Shown piece after piece: positions 1 to 7,976 of a stretch of 64,000 bases of DNA (the stretch's first letter is position 1; every line of letters begins with the position of its first letter). Where the stretch lies: positions 3,970,001 through 4,034,000 of the forward strand of contig NZ_SZNK01000001.1 of assembly GCF_005217615.1 (NCBI RefSeq), read 5' to 3'. The DNA is from Brevibacillus antibioticus. Lineage in GTDB: Bacteria > Bacillota > Bacilli > Brevibacillales > Brevibacillaceae. The notes beneath the pieces are model-generated. The model was not told the DNA's origin. It did no database searches and saw only the letters and a list, made by a program, of their open reading frames with translations. Both the position numbers and the translations under genes were made by a program.

Positions 1-432
1 TGTGAAAGCAGCAATCGATCAAGTCTTGCTCAGTTTCCAGAAACAAAATCTTATGAGATCAGTGCTTATGAAGATGTGGTTTCAAAAGGTGAGTATGATA
101 AGTATGTTATTAGACTTGAAAAAGATTCAAAGAACTTTTTTCACTTTGCAGTAGATTCGAAAACGGGGAACCTTAGCTATACCATACAATCATTGGATGC
201 TTCTAAAGTTCTATCAGACCGCAATGTAAAATCCGGGGTAGATAAAATCTATGCCTTACATCCTGAAACAAAATCCTATGAGATTTCAAGTGCTAATATT
301 GTAGACAACTTTGTAAGCAAATTTAGCAGATATAACCTTACGTTTACTGATAAAGGTTCCAAACGCTTTATCACTTTTGGAATAAATGCGAAAACGGGAG
401 AGATTATTACTACGGAGAAAAAAGAGCTCTAA
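1..432 (+). pseudogene. Frameshifted, 5'-truncated copy of a secreted repeat-domain protein
   Basis: The fragment is a close paralogue of the intact secreted protein at 40750-41373. From codon GTG at 2 to about base 25 the paralogous reading (VKAAIDQV) lies in frame 2. From about base 26 the homology (AQFPETKSYEIS) continues in frame 1 to the stop at 430-432. Aligned with the paralogue, one base of the codon after GTC is missing (tat versus tt). The rest is highly conserved, including the repeated words ETKSYEIS, LEKDSKNFFHFA and KTGNLSYTIQSLDA. The module repeats about every 75 residues and ends in KTGEI, reminiscent of PepSY-like secreted domains. That resemblance is weak and the function is unknown. 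The 5' part, with the signal peptide, lies outside the window. A sequencing error cannot be excluded as the cause of the shift. Confidence 0.75.
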
Positions 433-449
433 TCTGCTATCTTTGGAGT

Positions 450-495
450 GGGGCTATCTAGAAAGTGGGCTTAGACTGACTTTCTAGATAGCCCC
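450..495 (+). terminator. 17-bp hairpin behind the first gene
   Basis: GGGGCTATCTAGAAAGT (450-466) pairs perfectly with 479-495 across a 12-base loop. There is no clear T-tract. The same hairpin, little changed, follows the paralogue at 40653-40698, so gene and hairpin were duplicated together. Confidence 0.6.
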
Positions 496-537
496 TGATC
501 GTTCAGAAGTCGTCCGCATGTTATTTCCGTGTGTCAC

Positions 538-1947
538 TTATTTTTTTAATGAAGGCATGACACCCTCTGGAATCGGGCACACATACGTTTGACCGCCTAG
601 TCGCTGTTTCAGCTCAGCTTTTGCCTGCTCGATCAGCTCTGGGTTTTTCAGCATGTCAATAGCTGTAGAAGCCAAGACTTTCCCCGCATGCAGCATCCCT
701 TTATGTGCCATGGATGTCGCCCCGAGGGACACCCATTGCCAGGAGTGCAGCGTGGAGCCATTCATATAGCACGCAGTTGTGCATTGCGCAGTTGGCGTAA
801 TCCAACTCACATCCCCTACATCCGTGGAGCCGTTCAGCGGGATTTTTGATCCGTCGAATGGATTGAGCCATGTCACGATGTCTGGAGCAGGCATATCCGC
901 TGACTGTTTTTCCGAAGTAGCGAGTTCCTGCTTGGACAGTGTCGCACGCATTTCTTTTGCCAATTGCAGTTCCGCTTCATCATGCACAGGGACGCCTAGT
1001 TTCTGGAAGTTTTTGTACATGACCTCTTCGAGAAGCTTGTTTTGTACGAGGTTCAAGCACGCTTTGTCGAATACAATCTCTACCTCCGTTTCGGTCATGA
1101 GCGCAGCGCCTTGCGCAATTTTGCATACACGTTCGTAAATCTCCTGTACTTGATCAACCTTTGGCGCACGTACGAGGTAGAGCACCTCTGCTTTTGGTTG
1201 AACCACATTTGGCGACAAGCCACCGGAGTTCGTGATGGCATAGTGCACACGTGCTTCCGGGATAATGTGCTCACGCAAGTAGTTCACGCCGACATTCATC
1301 AATTCCACTGCATCCAGTGCGCTTCGACCGAGATGTGGACTTGCTGCCGCATGGGCACTCTTTCCTTTGAATTTAAAGTAGATTTGATAGTTCGCGAGTG
1401 AATCGATGGACATGATGCTGTTGTAGCCCATTGGGTGCCAGCAAAGCGCGAAGTCCACGTCGTCAAACAATCCTGCTCGCGCCATGAACGCTTTCCCGGA
1501 GCCGCCTTCTTCCCCTGGGCAGCCGTAGTAACGAACAGTCCCCGCCATGTTGTTCTCTTCCATGTACGCTTTCACTGCAACGGCTGCCGCAAGAGAAGCG
1601 GTACCGAGCAAGTTGTGTCCGCAGCCATGGCCGTTTGCGCCAGCTACGAGAGGCTCTTCTGTGGTTTGTCCTTTTTTCTGACTCATGCCCGACAGAGCGT
1701 CGAACTCTCCCAGAATCGCCACGACAGGATTGCCGCTGCCAAAACTTCCGATGAAGGCCGTTTTCATCCCACCTACACCGCGCTCAACCTTGAAGCCCTC
1801 TCCTTCGAGTGTTTGAGCCAGCAGGTCAGCCGATTGGTACTCCTCAAAACGCGTCTCCGCGAAGTCCCAAATCTGGTCGCTCACCTTGATGAAGGCATCT
1901 CGCTTTTTCTCAATCATTTCTGCAATTCGCTTGGTATGCATTCGCAA
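538..1947 (-). CDS. abgB: M20-family amidohydrolase, AbgB-like
   Basis: This is a 469-residue cytoplasmic metallo-hydrolase of the M20/peptidase-D family, close in length to AbgB, the B subunit of p-aminobenzoyl-glutamate hydrolase. Visible features are the zinc-binding GHGCGHN near residue 110, CPGEEGG near 145, and the dimerisation-domain signature KGKSAHAAASPHLGRSALDAV near 195. There is no signal peptide. The gene lies 55 bases downstream of a second M20 gene on the same strand, reproducing the abgA-abgB order, so the two probably form a heteromeric hydrolase of aminoacylated aromatic amines or folate breakdown products. No AbgT transporter is adjacent. The M20 family is certain; the exact substrate is inferred from the pairing. 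Confidence 0.8.
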   Translation of the reverse strand: MRMHTKRIAEMIEKKRDAFIKVSDQIWDFAETRFEEYQSADLLAQTLEGEGFKVERGVGGMKTAFIGSFGSGNPVVAILGEFDALSGMSQKKGQTTEEPLVAGANGHGCGHNLLGTASLAAAVAVKAYMEENNMAGTVRYYGCPGEEGGSGKAFMARAGLFDDVDFALCWHPMGYNSIMSIDSLANYQIYFKFKGKSAHAAASPHLGRSALDAVELMNVGVNYLREHIIPEARVHYAITNSGGLSPNVVQPKAEVLYLVRAPKVDQVQEIYERVCKIAQGAALMTETEVEIVFDKACLNLVQNKLLEEVMYKNFQKLGVPVHDEAELQLAKEMRATLSKQELATSEKQSADMPAPDIVTWLNPFDGSKIPLNGSTDVGDVSWITPTAQCTTACYMNGSTLHSWQWVSLGATSMAHKGMLHAGKVLASTAIDMLKNPELIEQAKAELKQRLGGQTYVCPIPEGVMPSLKK

Positions 1948-2002
1948 GCATCCTCTCTGCCCTCGTTGTCCACGTGCTTTTCCGCTCAGTTTCGGAACGT
2001 TT

Positions 2003-3262
2003 TTACGTCAGCAATCGTCTGGCAATTCGGTTCAAAAGAGCTACGCTGCGTGGCAAAATCTCTTCTTGTATATCGAACTTCGGATGGTGGTGAGATGCCG
2101 GGATATCCGTACCGATTGCCATGTACGTTCCTTTTCCGCCACGGTCCTGAACGCGTTTAATCATAAAGCTGGCATCTTCACTGCCCATCGAGTTGTACTC
2201 GCCGTGCTTAAAGGAATGGAAGCCCTCTACATGCTTGGCTTCTTCCAGGGCAAGCTCTGCCATCTCCACATCGTAGTTGATCGGGATTGCTCCTCCGATG
2301 ACTTCGATTTTGTAGTCGAGCTCATGCATAGCGGCACTGTGCGCAATGATGTTTCGTACGCGATTTTCTACTTCTTCATTTACTTCTTCGGTGATGGAGC
2401 GAGTCTCCACAACCATCTTGGCATAGGCCGGAATGATATTCGCCGCTGTTCCGCCTTCTAGGACCCCCACATTGATTCTCGTATCACCAGTGCTGAAGCG
2501 AGGAATCGCATGAATGTTCAACAGGGCGGTAGCCGCTCCGAGCAATGCATTTTTCCCTTGCTCTGGCGACGCACCAGCATGTGAAGAAACACCGTAGAAA
2601 TGCGCCATCATTTTCGTGGTAGCCAAAAATCCATAGGAACCGCCGTGTACCTCACCTAGCGGCACATTGACACCCAAATGGTTGCAGAAAATATAGTCAA
2701 CATCGTCCAAATGGCCTTTTTCCACGATCGCGTATGCACCGCGCACGCCTTCTTCGGCTGGTTGGAAGATCAGTTTGAGCGTACCGGAAAAATCCCCTGC
2801 TGCAAGCGCTTCTGCCAATCCCAAGCCAATCGTGGTATGACCGTCGTGAGCGCAGGCATGCATGTTGCCTTCATAATGGGAGCGGAAGCCATTCGCTTGT
2901 GGAAAATGGTCTTGCTCCGTACTTTCTAAAACAGGCAGTGCGTCCATGTCAAAACGAAAAGCAACCGTTGGTCCAGGTGCCTTCCCTTTCTTCACACCGA
3001 TCACTGCTGTATAGCCACCACGCATTTTTTCAACGATGGCTGGGTTCGCACCGTCACGCAAAGCTCTTTCATACGCTACCTCGAGAACCGCCTCGGAAGG
3101 CACGCCCCGCCGGGAATCTCCATCGATTGCTTCTTGTCCGTATATGACCTCATAGCCGAGGGACGTCAAAATCTCTACTACCTTGGAAGCGGTACGGAAC
3201 TCCGTAAAACCCACCTCTGGATGTCTATGAAAATCTCTTCGCAACGAAACCAGATCCAACAT
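2003..3262 (-). CDS. abgA: M20-family amidohydrolase, AbgA-like
   Basis: This 419-residue M20 peptidase/amidohydrolase is the first gene of the two-gene unit. It shows RFDMDALPV, the zinc ligands in HACAHDGHTTIGLG (about residues 137-150), PAEEGVRGA with the catalytic glutamate, and SSHAGASPEQGKNALLGAA in the lid domain. The ATG at 3262 has a well-placed AGGAGG (gttaacaggaggaattgaacg). The roughly 20-residue spacer after the first helix is usual for AbgA. Together with the downstream AbgB-like protein it likely hydrolyses N-acyl aromatic amino compounds. The family assignment is strong and the exact substrate is inferred. Confidence 0.8.
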   Translation of the reverse strand: MLDLVSLRRDFHRHPEVGFTEFRTASKVVEILTSLGYEVIYGQEAIDGDSRRGVPSEAVLEVAYERALRDGANPAIVEKMRGGYTAVIGVKKGKAPGPTVAFRFDMDALPVLESTEQDHFPQANGFRSHYEGNMHACAHDGHTTIGLGLAEALAAGDFSGTLKLIFQPAEEGVRGAYAIVEKGHLDDVDYIFCNHLGVNVPLGEVHGGSYGFLATTKMMAHFYGVSSHAGASPEQGKNALLGAATALLNIHAIPRFSTGDTRINVGVLEGGTAANIIPAYAKMVVETRSITEEVNEEVENRVRNIIAHSAAMHELDYKIEVIGGAIPINYDVEMAELALEEAKHVEGFHSFKHGEYNSMGSEDASFMIKRVQDRGGKGTYMAIGTDIPASHHHPKFDIQEEILPRSVALLNRIARRLLT

Positions 3263-3489
3263 CGTTCAATTCCTCCTGTTAACTCTGGAGCATGTCTTTT
3301 TCCATGCCCAGGTCCGATAGGCAAGCTCTAGAAATATGAGAAGACTGGCAAAATGAAACCCTTACAATATACGAATAATAAAGGACATTTTCGCTTAATT
3401 GAATTATATAGTTGCCCTTCTGTTTTTTCAACAAAAGTTGTTAGACTTCTTGGAAAATAACAAATTTTGTCCAGTTGTTTTGGAGAAGA

Positions 3490-3547
3490 GGAAACAGACG
3501 AAAAAGCGAAACCGTGTCTAAAGAGCTTCGCTTTTTCGCCTGTTTCC
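3490..3547. repeat. 21-bp inverted repeat, short member of a palindrome family
   Basis: 3490-3510 (ggaaacagacgaaaaagcg...) pairs with 3527-3547 with one mismatch and a 16-base loop containing accgtgtctaaag. That loop word recurs almost unchanged in the larger palindrome at 15134-15335 (accgcgtccaaag). It is the main structure in the 356-base gap between abgA and the next gene. It may terminate transcription from the left, but there is no long T-tract. Confidence 0.7.
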
Positions 3548-3618
3548 TTTACGAACTGTTCTAATTACACATATTCTCATGGGAGTGTTAAACAGGATAA
3601 CTACTTATTAGGATTTAT

Positions 3619-4830
3619 TCATTCAATAACATACATAGAAATGGTCTTTGGACTATTCTCCGAGTCATCCACTCCAAACGAAATGGCTGAATCAGATCGA
3701 AACAATTTACTTGTCATCGTTATGTTATCAGTAATTGGTTTTCGCTTTCCTGTTGACAAATCGACAACAAAAATTTGATTGACTGCGTATCGATAAAAAA
3801 GGTAATTATCTTTAATAATGGGAGTGTCGTTTGTAAGTGTGCTACTTGCACTATCAAATTTATACTTTACTTTTCCTTCTTTCAGAGATGCTACAAAAAC
3901 TGAACCCTCCTCAGTCCAAACAAACCAGTCTCCATCTACTGTAAAGTCGATTACTCTGTCACGGTCTATAATATGAATCGGTTCTTTACCGTTAATTGGA
4001 TAAAAGGAAATCCTATACGATTTTGTCTTTGCTCTCTTATCAAAGATAGATACATCGACAATATAGCCCTCTTTAACCGCCTTTATTGAACTAAAATAGA
4101 TGCCATCCCTTTCATCTGATTCATCCAATTCTTCAGTTGATATGATACTCTCTCTATTTTTTTCGATGTCAAATGAAATTATTTTGCTTATCGTTCTTTC
4201 TCCAACTACCTCATATTCAAGCCAACATAGTTTTCCTTGTGCCATGCTTAAAATTGGAGGGTCTGTTTTCTTTCTGCTAACTCCAGATTTCATTTTATTG
4301 GTCTTCTTGTTAGAAAGATTGTATTCCCAGATTGTCCAGTGATTTTCATCCTTTTCTGATTTGTCAAACTCGACCCAGTACAATTTGTTTTTATACCCGG
4401 TGAGACTGTTCATAAATTTCTCATCAGAAGCTTGACGAATCTTGGTATATTTCTTAGTTTTTCTATCAATAAGGCCAATTGATGCTCGTGAAGCATCCTC
4501 TTTGGACACATATGACTGAAAAGCTATTATGTTGTGAGTAACATATTCAGGTGCAATGAGTTCATCTTCTAGTGTTTTCCGTTCAATATCATATTTCTTT
4601 ATTGTGAGTGGCAACACTACATTTGAATTACTTTGTATTTGAGGTGCCACTTCATCAAAATTGCTGATTAATGTAGCATCCTTCTGTGGCTTATCGATTT
4701 TCTCATCTTTGATTACTTTTTTAGTCGTATGTACCTCTGGTTTTGCTTCAAGAGTCTCCTGCTGCACACTGCTACATGAAGATAACAAAATAGAAATCAG
4801 TGTCATACAAAGAAACTGCTGTTTTCTCAT
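3619..4830 (-). CDS. Lipoprotein with probable beta-propeller fold, unknown function
   Basis: This 403-residue protein begins with a lipoprotein signal (MRKQQFLCMTLISILLSSC, lipid-modified Cys near residue 19). A Ser/Thr/Lys-rich linker to about residue 55 follows. The rest is a long beta-rich domain with repeated W/Y-E-Y or W-E-E-G words (YWVEFDKSE, CWLEYEV, WFVWTEEGSVFVA, YLFYRYAVNQIFVVDLSTGKR). Each sits about 45-55 residues apart, as in TolB/YVTN-like propeller blades. It should sit on the outer face of the membrane. The gene follows the C39-like protease gene on the same strand, 66 bases away, with a weak hairpin between. I recognise no named family. Confidence 0.7.
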   Translation of the reverse strand: MRKQQFLCMTLISILLSSCSSVQQETLEAKPEVHTTKKVIKDEKIDKPQKDATLISNFDEVAPQIQSNSNVVLPLTIKKYDIERKTLEDELIAPEYVTHNIIAFQSYVSKEDASRASIGLIDRKTKKYTKIRQASDEKFMNSLTGYKNKLYWVEFDKSEKDENHWTIWEYNLSNKKTNKMKSGVSRKKTDPPILSMAQGKLCWLEYEVVGERTISKIISFDIEKNRESIISTEELDESDERDGIYFSSIKAVKEGYIVDVSIFDKRAKTKSYRISFYPINGKEPIHIIDRDRVIDFTVDGDWFVWTEEGSVFVASLKEGKVKYKFDSASSTLTNDTPIIKDNYLFYRYAVNQIFVVDLSTGKRKPITDNITMTSKLFRSDSAISFGVDDSENSPKTISMYVIE

Positions 4831-4857
4831 AAACGATTCTTCTCCTTAGCTCGAGTA

Positions 4858-4889
4858 AGAATCCTTGAAGCGATTGCTCCAAGGATTCT
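4858..4889 (-). terminator. Weak hairpin between protease and lipoprotein genes
   Basis: AGAATCCTTG (4858-4867) pairs with CAAGGATTCT (4880-4889) across 12 bases. No T-tract follows on the minus strand, so it may only attenuate. Confidence 0.4.
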
Positions 4890-4896
4890 GCTGATT

Positions 4897-5682
4897 CTAC
4901 CAGATTACTGCTTGACGAAAGTGTGCTTGATTTGCTTTCCAAACTCCATCGGCAGGATGCCATGTATTACCTAGAGTTCGACCTTTACCATTCTGGTCAA
5001 ATGGGTCGGTCAATCTTAGTTCCCAATCACGCCAATCATAACCAGAAGCATTCAAGATATGTCCTTCAACAGGTTTGTTATAAATGGGCATGTACGAAGG
5101 CTTAATGTGCAGATCCATTAATACTGGATAATCAGATTCAATACCGTATTCAATCTTATCTAGAAATTTGTGTTTTTCATCAGAACTGTGAGTTTTGTAG
5201 ACATACTTAGTTCGGTCTTGGTGTTTGTTTAACAGTTCATCAATTAGTGAGAAATCTGTTCCTGCTTTAGTAGTACCAAGTTCTTTGGCATATTGATCTT
5301 GAGATTTTGACTTGCCATTAATGAAATGTAAAACTTGCTTGACTGTTGCTGGACCGCAATAGTAATTGGTCTCTTGCTCAAAGGCGTCTACACCAATAGT
5401 GCCACGGTATTTTTCACCGGCCTTATTTGCCGCAATATTCGGATATTCAGATTCAGACATATTTTTGATGTCCGAGCGCTCGAATTTTTCATATTTACTT
5501 TCAATATATCTTTCCAATAATTCTTCTTTTTCTGGTATTGCTTCGATTTGTTCTTGTGTTGGTTTATCTTCAGTTATTTCAGGATTATCACCTGTACCTT
5601 GGGCAAATGCTTGTGGAATTAAAAGTACACTTGAAAGTGCAGTAGCTGCAACCAATCCAGATACAAATTTTTTGGTGAACAT
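4897..5682 (-). CDS. Secreted C39-like (papain-fold) cysteine peptidase
   Basis: This 261-residue protein has a Sec signal peptide (MFTKKFVSGLVAATALSSV to AFA, cleavage near residue 27). An acidic pro-like segment (about 28-95) follows, then a peptidase C39-like domain. The motif NYYCGPATV gives the candidate nucleophile Cys109. EGHILNASGYD gives His208, and LTDPF gives Asp226, in the order expected for papain-fold Cys-His-Asp enzymes. No ABC transporter domain is present, so it is a free exported protease-like enzyme rather than a bacteriocin exporter. The ATG has the ribosome site aaagggag. The lipoprotein gene follows on the same strand, and the quorum-sensing locus lies directly upstream. 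The substrate is unknown. Confidence 0.75.
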   Translation of the reverse strand: MFTKKFVSGLVAATALSSVLLIPQAFAQGTGDNPEITEDKPTQEQIEAIPEKEELLERYIESKYEKFERSDIKNMSESEYPNIAANKAGEKYRGTIGVDAFEQETNYYCGPATVKQVLHFINGKSKSQDQYAKELGTTKAGTDFSLIDELLNKHQDRTKYVYKTHSSDEKHKFLDKIEYGIESDYPVLMDLHIKPSYMPIYNKPVEGHILNASGYDWRDWELRLTDPFDQNGKGRTLGNTWHPADGVWKANQAHFRQAVIW

Positions 5683-5844
5683 TCTTAACTCTCCCTTTGT
5701 ATATATTTTACCTAATTTTACATTTTACTACAATTATATTACTTTCATAAATTTTGTTGTTTACTCATTTAAAAAAATCTGAGTTATATTTTATTATATA
5801 TGCTATGCACCCCCTTATTTTCTATGTGTCACTTCTATAGATTC

Positions 5845-6096
5845 TCACCTCCTTTCATTGAATAATTTAGTACTCACAAGTTTTCTTTTTTGACATTCTA
5901 CAATGTATTTATCCAGCTCTTGGCTTAAATCAATGACTATCGAATGTGATAGCCCATACTTACTAACGGCATCCTCCAATTCTTTTTTCAGATCCTCTAT
6001 CATCTGATTGAGATAGCTCTCATAGGAGTTGAATCTAATGGATTGCGCCTGCTTTTTTATGTCTTCGTATACTAAATATTTTTCCAACAATTCCAT
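5845..6096 (-). CDS. Spo0E-family aspartyl-phosphate phosphatase
   Basis: This 83-residue all-helical protein has the family signature near residues 50-70, HSIVIDLSQELDKYI. The SQELD motif defines Spo0E-like phosphatases, which dephosphorylate Spo0A~P and so delay sporulation. A preceding amphipathic helix carries IEDLKKELEDAVSKYG. The N-terminal extension of about 40 residues is longer than in the smallest members. The gene is downstream of the RRNPP regulator and its peptide on the same strand, separated by a strong terminator, so it is probably transcribed on its own. This fits a population-density or starvation input into sporulation, but the link is inferred from position only. Confidence 0.8.
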   Translation of the reverse strand: MELLEKYLVYEDIKKQAQSIRFNSYESYLNQMIEDLKKELEDAVSKYGLSHSIVIDLSQELDKYIVECQKRKLVSTKLFNERR

Positions 6097-6235
6097 TAGA
6101 TTCCTCCTATTATGGTATTATTTGGATACTACCATACGTCTCATTAATCTTACGTATCTAACTTTTTCGTGAGACATTCGATTTATTTCGACAAATCGGT
6201 GTTTAATAATGGGTATTTTATTCGCTTGTCTTATG

Positions 6236-6263
6236 AACAAAAAAAAGAACGCTGCGCGCGTTC
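6236..6263 (-). terminator. Rho-independent terminator of the peptide gene
   Basis: Read on the minus strand: GAACGC, five-base loop GCGCA, GCGTTC, then eight or more T. It lies directly behind the pro-peptide gene and closes the regulator-peptide transcript. Confidence 0.85.
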
Positions 6264-6280
6264 CAAAGTTTCAATATAAT

Positions 6281-6418
6281 TCAATGCCCCGGATCATATT
6301 CATACTGAATAATTAGTGGTGGCTTTCGGATGTTAAATGATTTTCCTTCGACTATTGGACTAAAAATTGCAACTAAAATAACGAAAGACGAAGCAAGCAA
6401 AATCATGTTTTTTTTCAA
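6281..6418 (-). CDS. 45-residue secreted pro-peptide, candidate quorum-sensing signal
   Basis: A TTG start at 6418 is preceded by the ribosome site AGAGGTG seven bases upstream. The reading frame runs 45 codons to TGA at 6281-6283. The product begins MKKNMILLASSFVILVAIFS, a classic lysine-plus-hydrophobic export signal. It continues with PIVEGKSFNIRKPP and ends LIIQYEYDPGH. This size, layout (signal, linker, C-terminal mature peptide) and position, 45 bases behind a helix-turn-helix/TPR regulator and before a strong terminator, match the pro-peptides of RRNPP systems (NprX, PapR, Phr). In those systems the C-terminal 5-10 residues are released, re-imported by an oligopeptide permease and bound by the regulator's TPR domain. 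The active segment here is unknown, probably within the last 10 residues. Confidence 0.8.
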   Translation of the reverse strand: MKKNMILLASSFVILVAIFSPIVEGKSFNIRKPPLIIQYEYDPGH

Positions 6419-6463
6419 TTCCGTTCACCTCTTTGGGGATTTAATGGTTCTATACTTAATCTA

Positions 6464-7717
6464 TCATAGCACTTCCTGCAACATGGCTATGTGCTCCCTT
6501 TTTAATTCCATAGAACTATTGCAGATGTTTTTCATGAGTTCTTTCATACAGATATTTATTTCCTCATGGGCATTTATTGTTTTATACGCTCCAATACTTT
6601 TTATGAAACTTTCAACCCCTAAATCAAAAAGGCCAGTCCTGAATCGATAAATCCCTTTAAGACGAAAATACGAACCGATAGCAGAATATTTATACGGTGT
6701 TTCAGGATTCCTAGGAAGGAATAAATCTTCTCTGCTTATTAGACCAACAATTGATTTCATATCACCAAGCTGCAAGTATATATCCAGAAGTTCGTTTTCT
6801 ACATGTATTTGTGCCTGCTTACTTGTTTCATCCAAACATTTTTTTAATAATGGGATAGCCAAATCAAACTCTTTTTTTCTTGATTTTACAATAGCTCTTG
6901 TCAGTAATGATGCTTCTCCTACAAAGTCATGCTTAAATGTTTCAAATATGTCTAAATGCTTCTCAACCTCATCATAGTTAGCTGTATAAGAATAGCAATT
7001 AATCATGCTCAGATAGGCTCTTGCCTTAAGCTCAGTATCCTTCTTTTCTAGTTCAATACCCTGCTTGCAGCTTTCAATACACATTACGTATTCTTGGATA
7101 TTGTGAGCATGCAGTGCAAAACGAAACAGAAAAGTTATTTTCTCCTCTATGTTCAGAAATTCTAAGTAGTGTTTCACTTCTTCACCAAGTTTAAACGTTT
7201 CTCTCAACCTATTCAGATCAGTTCGCTCTAGTAAATATCTTTGCAAAAGACTCCTCGCAAAGATTGGATGAATGCCCCTGATCCGACAATATTTGATCAG
7301 TACTTCTAATAGTACTAGTTTAAGAGGTGATTCCTTAACAGAAACGGCTAATTTATATAACCTATCCGCTAATGTCCAACTCTCCTCTCCAGGACATTCC
7401 ATTATTTTCTCTGCTAATTTTCTACATAAAGACACATTGTCAAATTCAAGTTCCTCCAAGAGTAGCTCATATAGTATCTCAAAACGATCTTCAATCTTAA
7501 TGTACAGTTCCATCATTTCTTCTTTTGGAATATTTAACGCAGAGAAAATGGGTATCAGTGTCTTTAGTTCAGGTCGTTTTGTTTCACCATTTTCGATTTT
7601 CCCAATTACACTTTTGGAAACACCAGACACTCGTGATAACTCTGACAATGAAGTATTACCCCTATAACGTTTAATTAGCTCCCCCAAAGTTGTTTTTCTC
7701 TCTTTGGTCGTTGCCAC
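6464..7717 (-). CDS. RRNPP-type peptide-sensing transcriptional regulator (HTH + TPR)
   Basis: The 417-residue protein starts at GTG 7717, which has GGGAGG eight bases upstream. A longer frame from TTG 7786 has its ribosome site too close. Residues about 10-65 form an XRE helix-turn-helix (LGELIKRYRGNTSLSELSR, SGVSKSVIGKIENGETKRP). The remaining roughly 340 residues are helical repeats with TPR character (KARAYLSMINCYSYTANYDEVEKHL; EKKEFDLAIPLLKKCLDE-like units; IGSYFRLKGIYRFRTGLFDLGVESF). Length and layout resemble NprR, a DNA-binding regulator switched by an imported peptide that in Bacillus also acts on the sporulation phosphorelay. The pro-peptide gene follows at once and a Spo0E-like gene next. 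Targets are unknown; the secreted protease and lipoprotein genes downstream are candidates. Confidence 0.8.
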   Translation of the reverse strand: MATTKERKTTLGELIKRYRGNTSLSELSRVSGVSKSVIGKIENGETKRPELKTLIPIFSALNIPKEEMMELYIKIEDRFEILYELLLEELEFDNVSLCRKLAEKIMECPGEESWTLADRLYKLAVSVKESPLKLVLLEVLIKYCRIRGIHPIFARSLLQRYLLERTDLNRLRETFKLGEEVKHYLEFLNIEEKITFLFRFALHAHNIQEYVMCIESCKQGIELEKKDTELKARAYLSMINCYSYTANYDEVEKHLDIFETFKHDFVGEASLLTRAIVKSRKKEFDLAIPLLKKCLDETSKQAQIHVENELLDIYLQLGDMKSIVGLISREDLFLPRNPETPYKYSAIGSYFRLKGIYRFRTGLFDLGVESFIKSIGAYKTINAHEEINICMKELMKNICNSSMELKREHIAMLQEVL

Positions 7718-7941
7718 TAATTTAACCTCCCTAACAAACTTCCTTTTAATCCCATATATGGTATCATCGTTTTTCTTCTCGATCAACTCCTTTGGTTCTA
7801 TATAAAATAATCCTGTCTAAAAAGCCCCTAACAATGCAAAAAAACTGATAGAAAAGTATTTCGTTTTTTGTCGCTTCTTTTATCCTAGGGGTCGAAGAGA
7901 AACTGAGAATGAGAATGACAAAATAAATCATTGTCTTTTCA

Positions 7942-7973
7942 AGAAATTAAAAACACCCAAGTACTCCTGGGTG
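7942..7973 (-). terminator. Terminator of the cyclase-fold regulator gene
   Basis: On the minus strand CACCCA, loop GGAGTACT, TGGGTG, then TTTTTAATTT, starting three bases after the stop codon at 7977. Confidence 0.8.
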
Positions 7974-7976
7974 CCC

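Noticed and set aside
5335-5782. Plus-strand frames opposite the C39-like protease
   Set aside because: They are antisense to a gene with a signal peptide and an ordered Cys-His-Asp set.
6464-7786. Longer start (TTG at 7786) for the HTH/TPR regulator
   Set aside because: Its GGAG abuts the start codon, whereas GTG 7717 has an ideally spaced GGGAGG and begins just before the helix-turn-helix.
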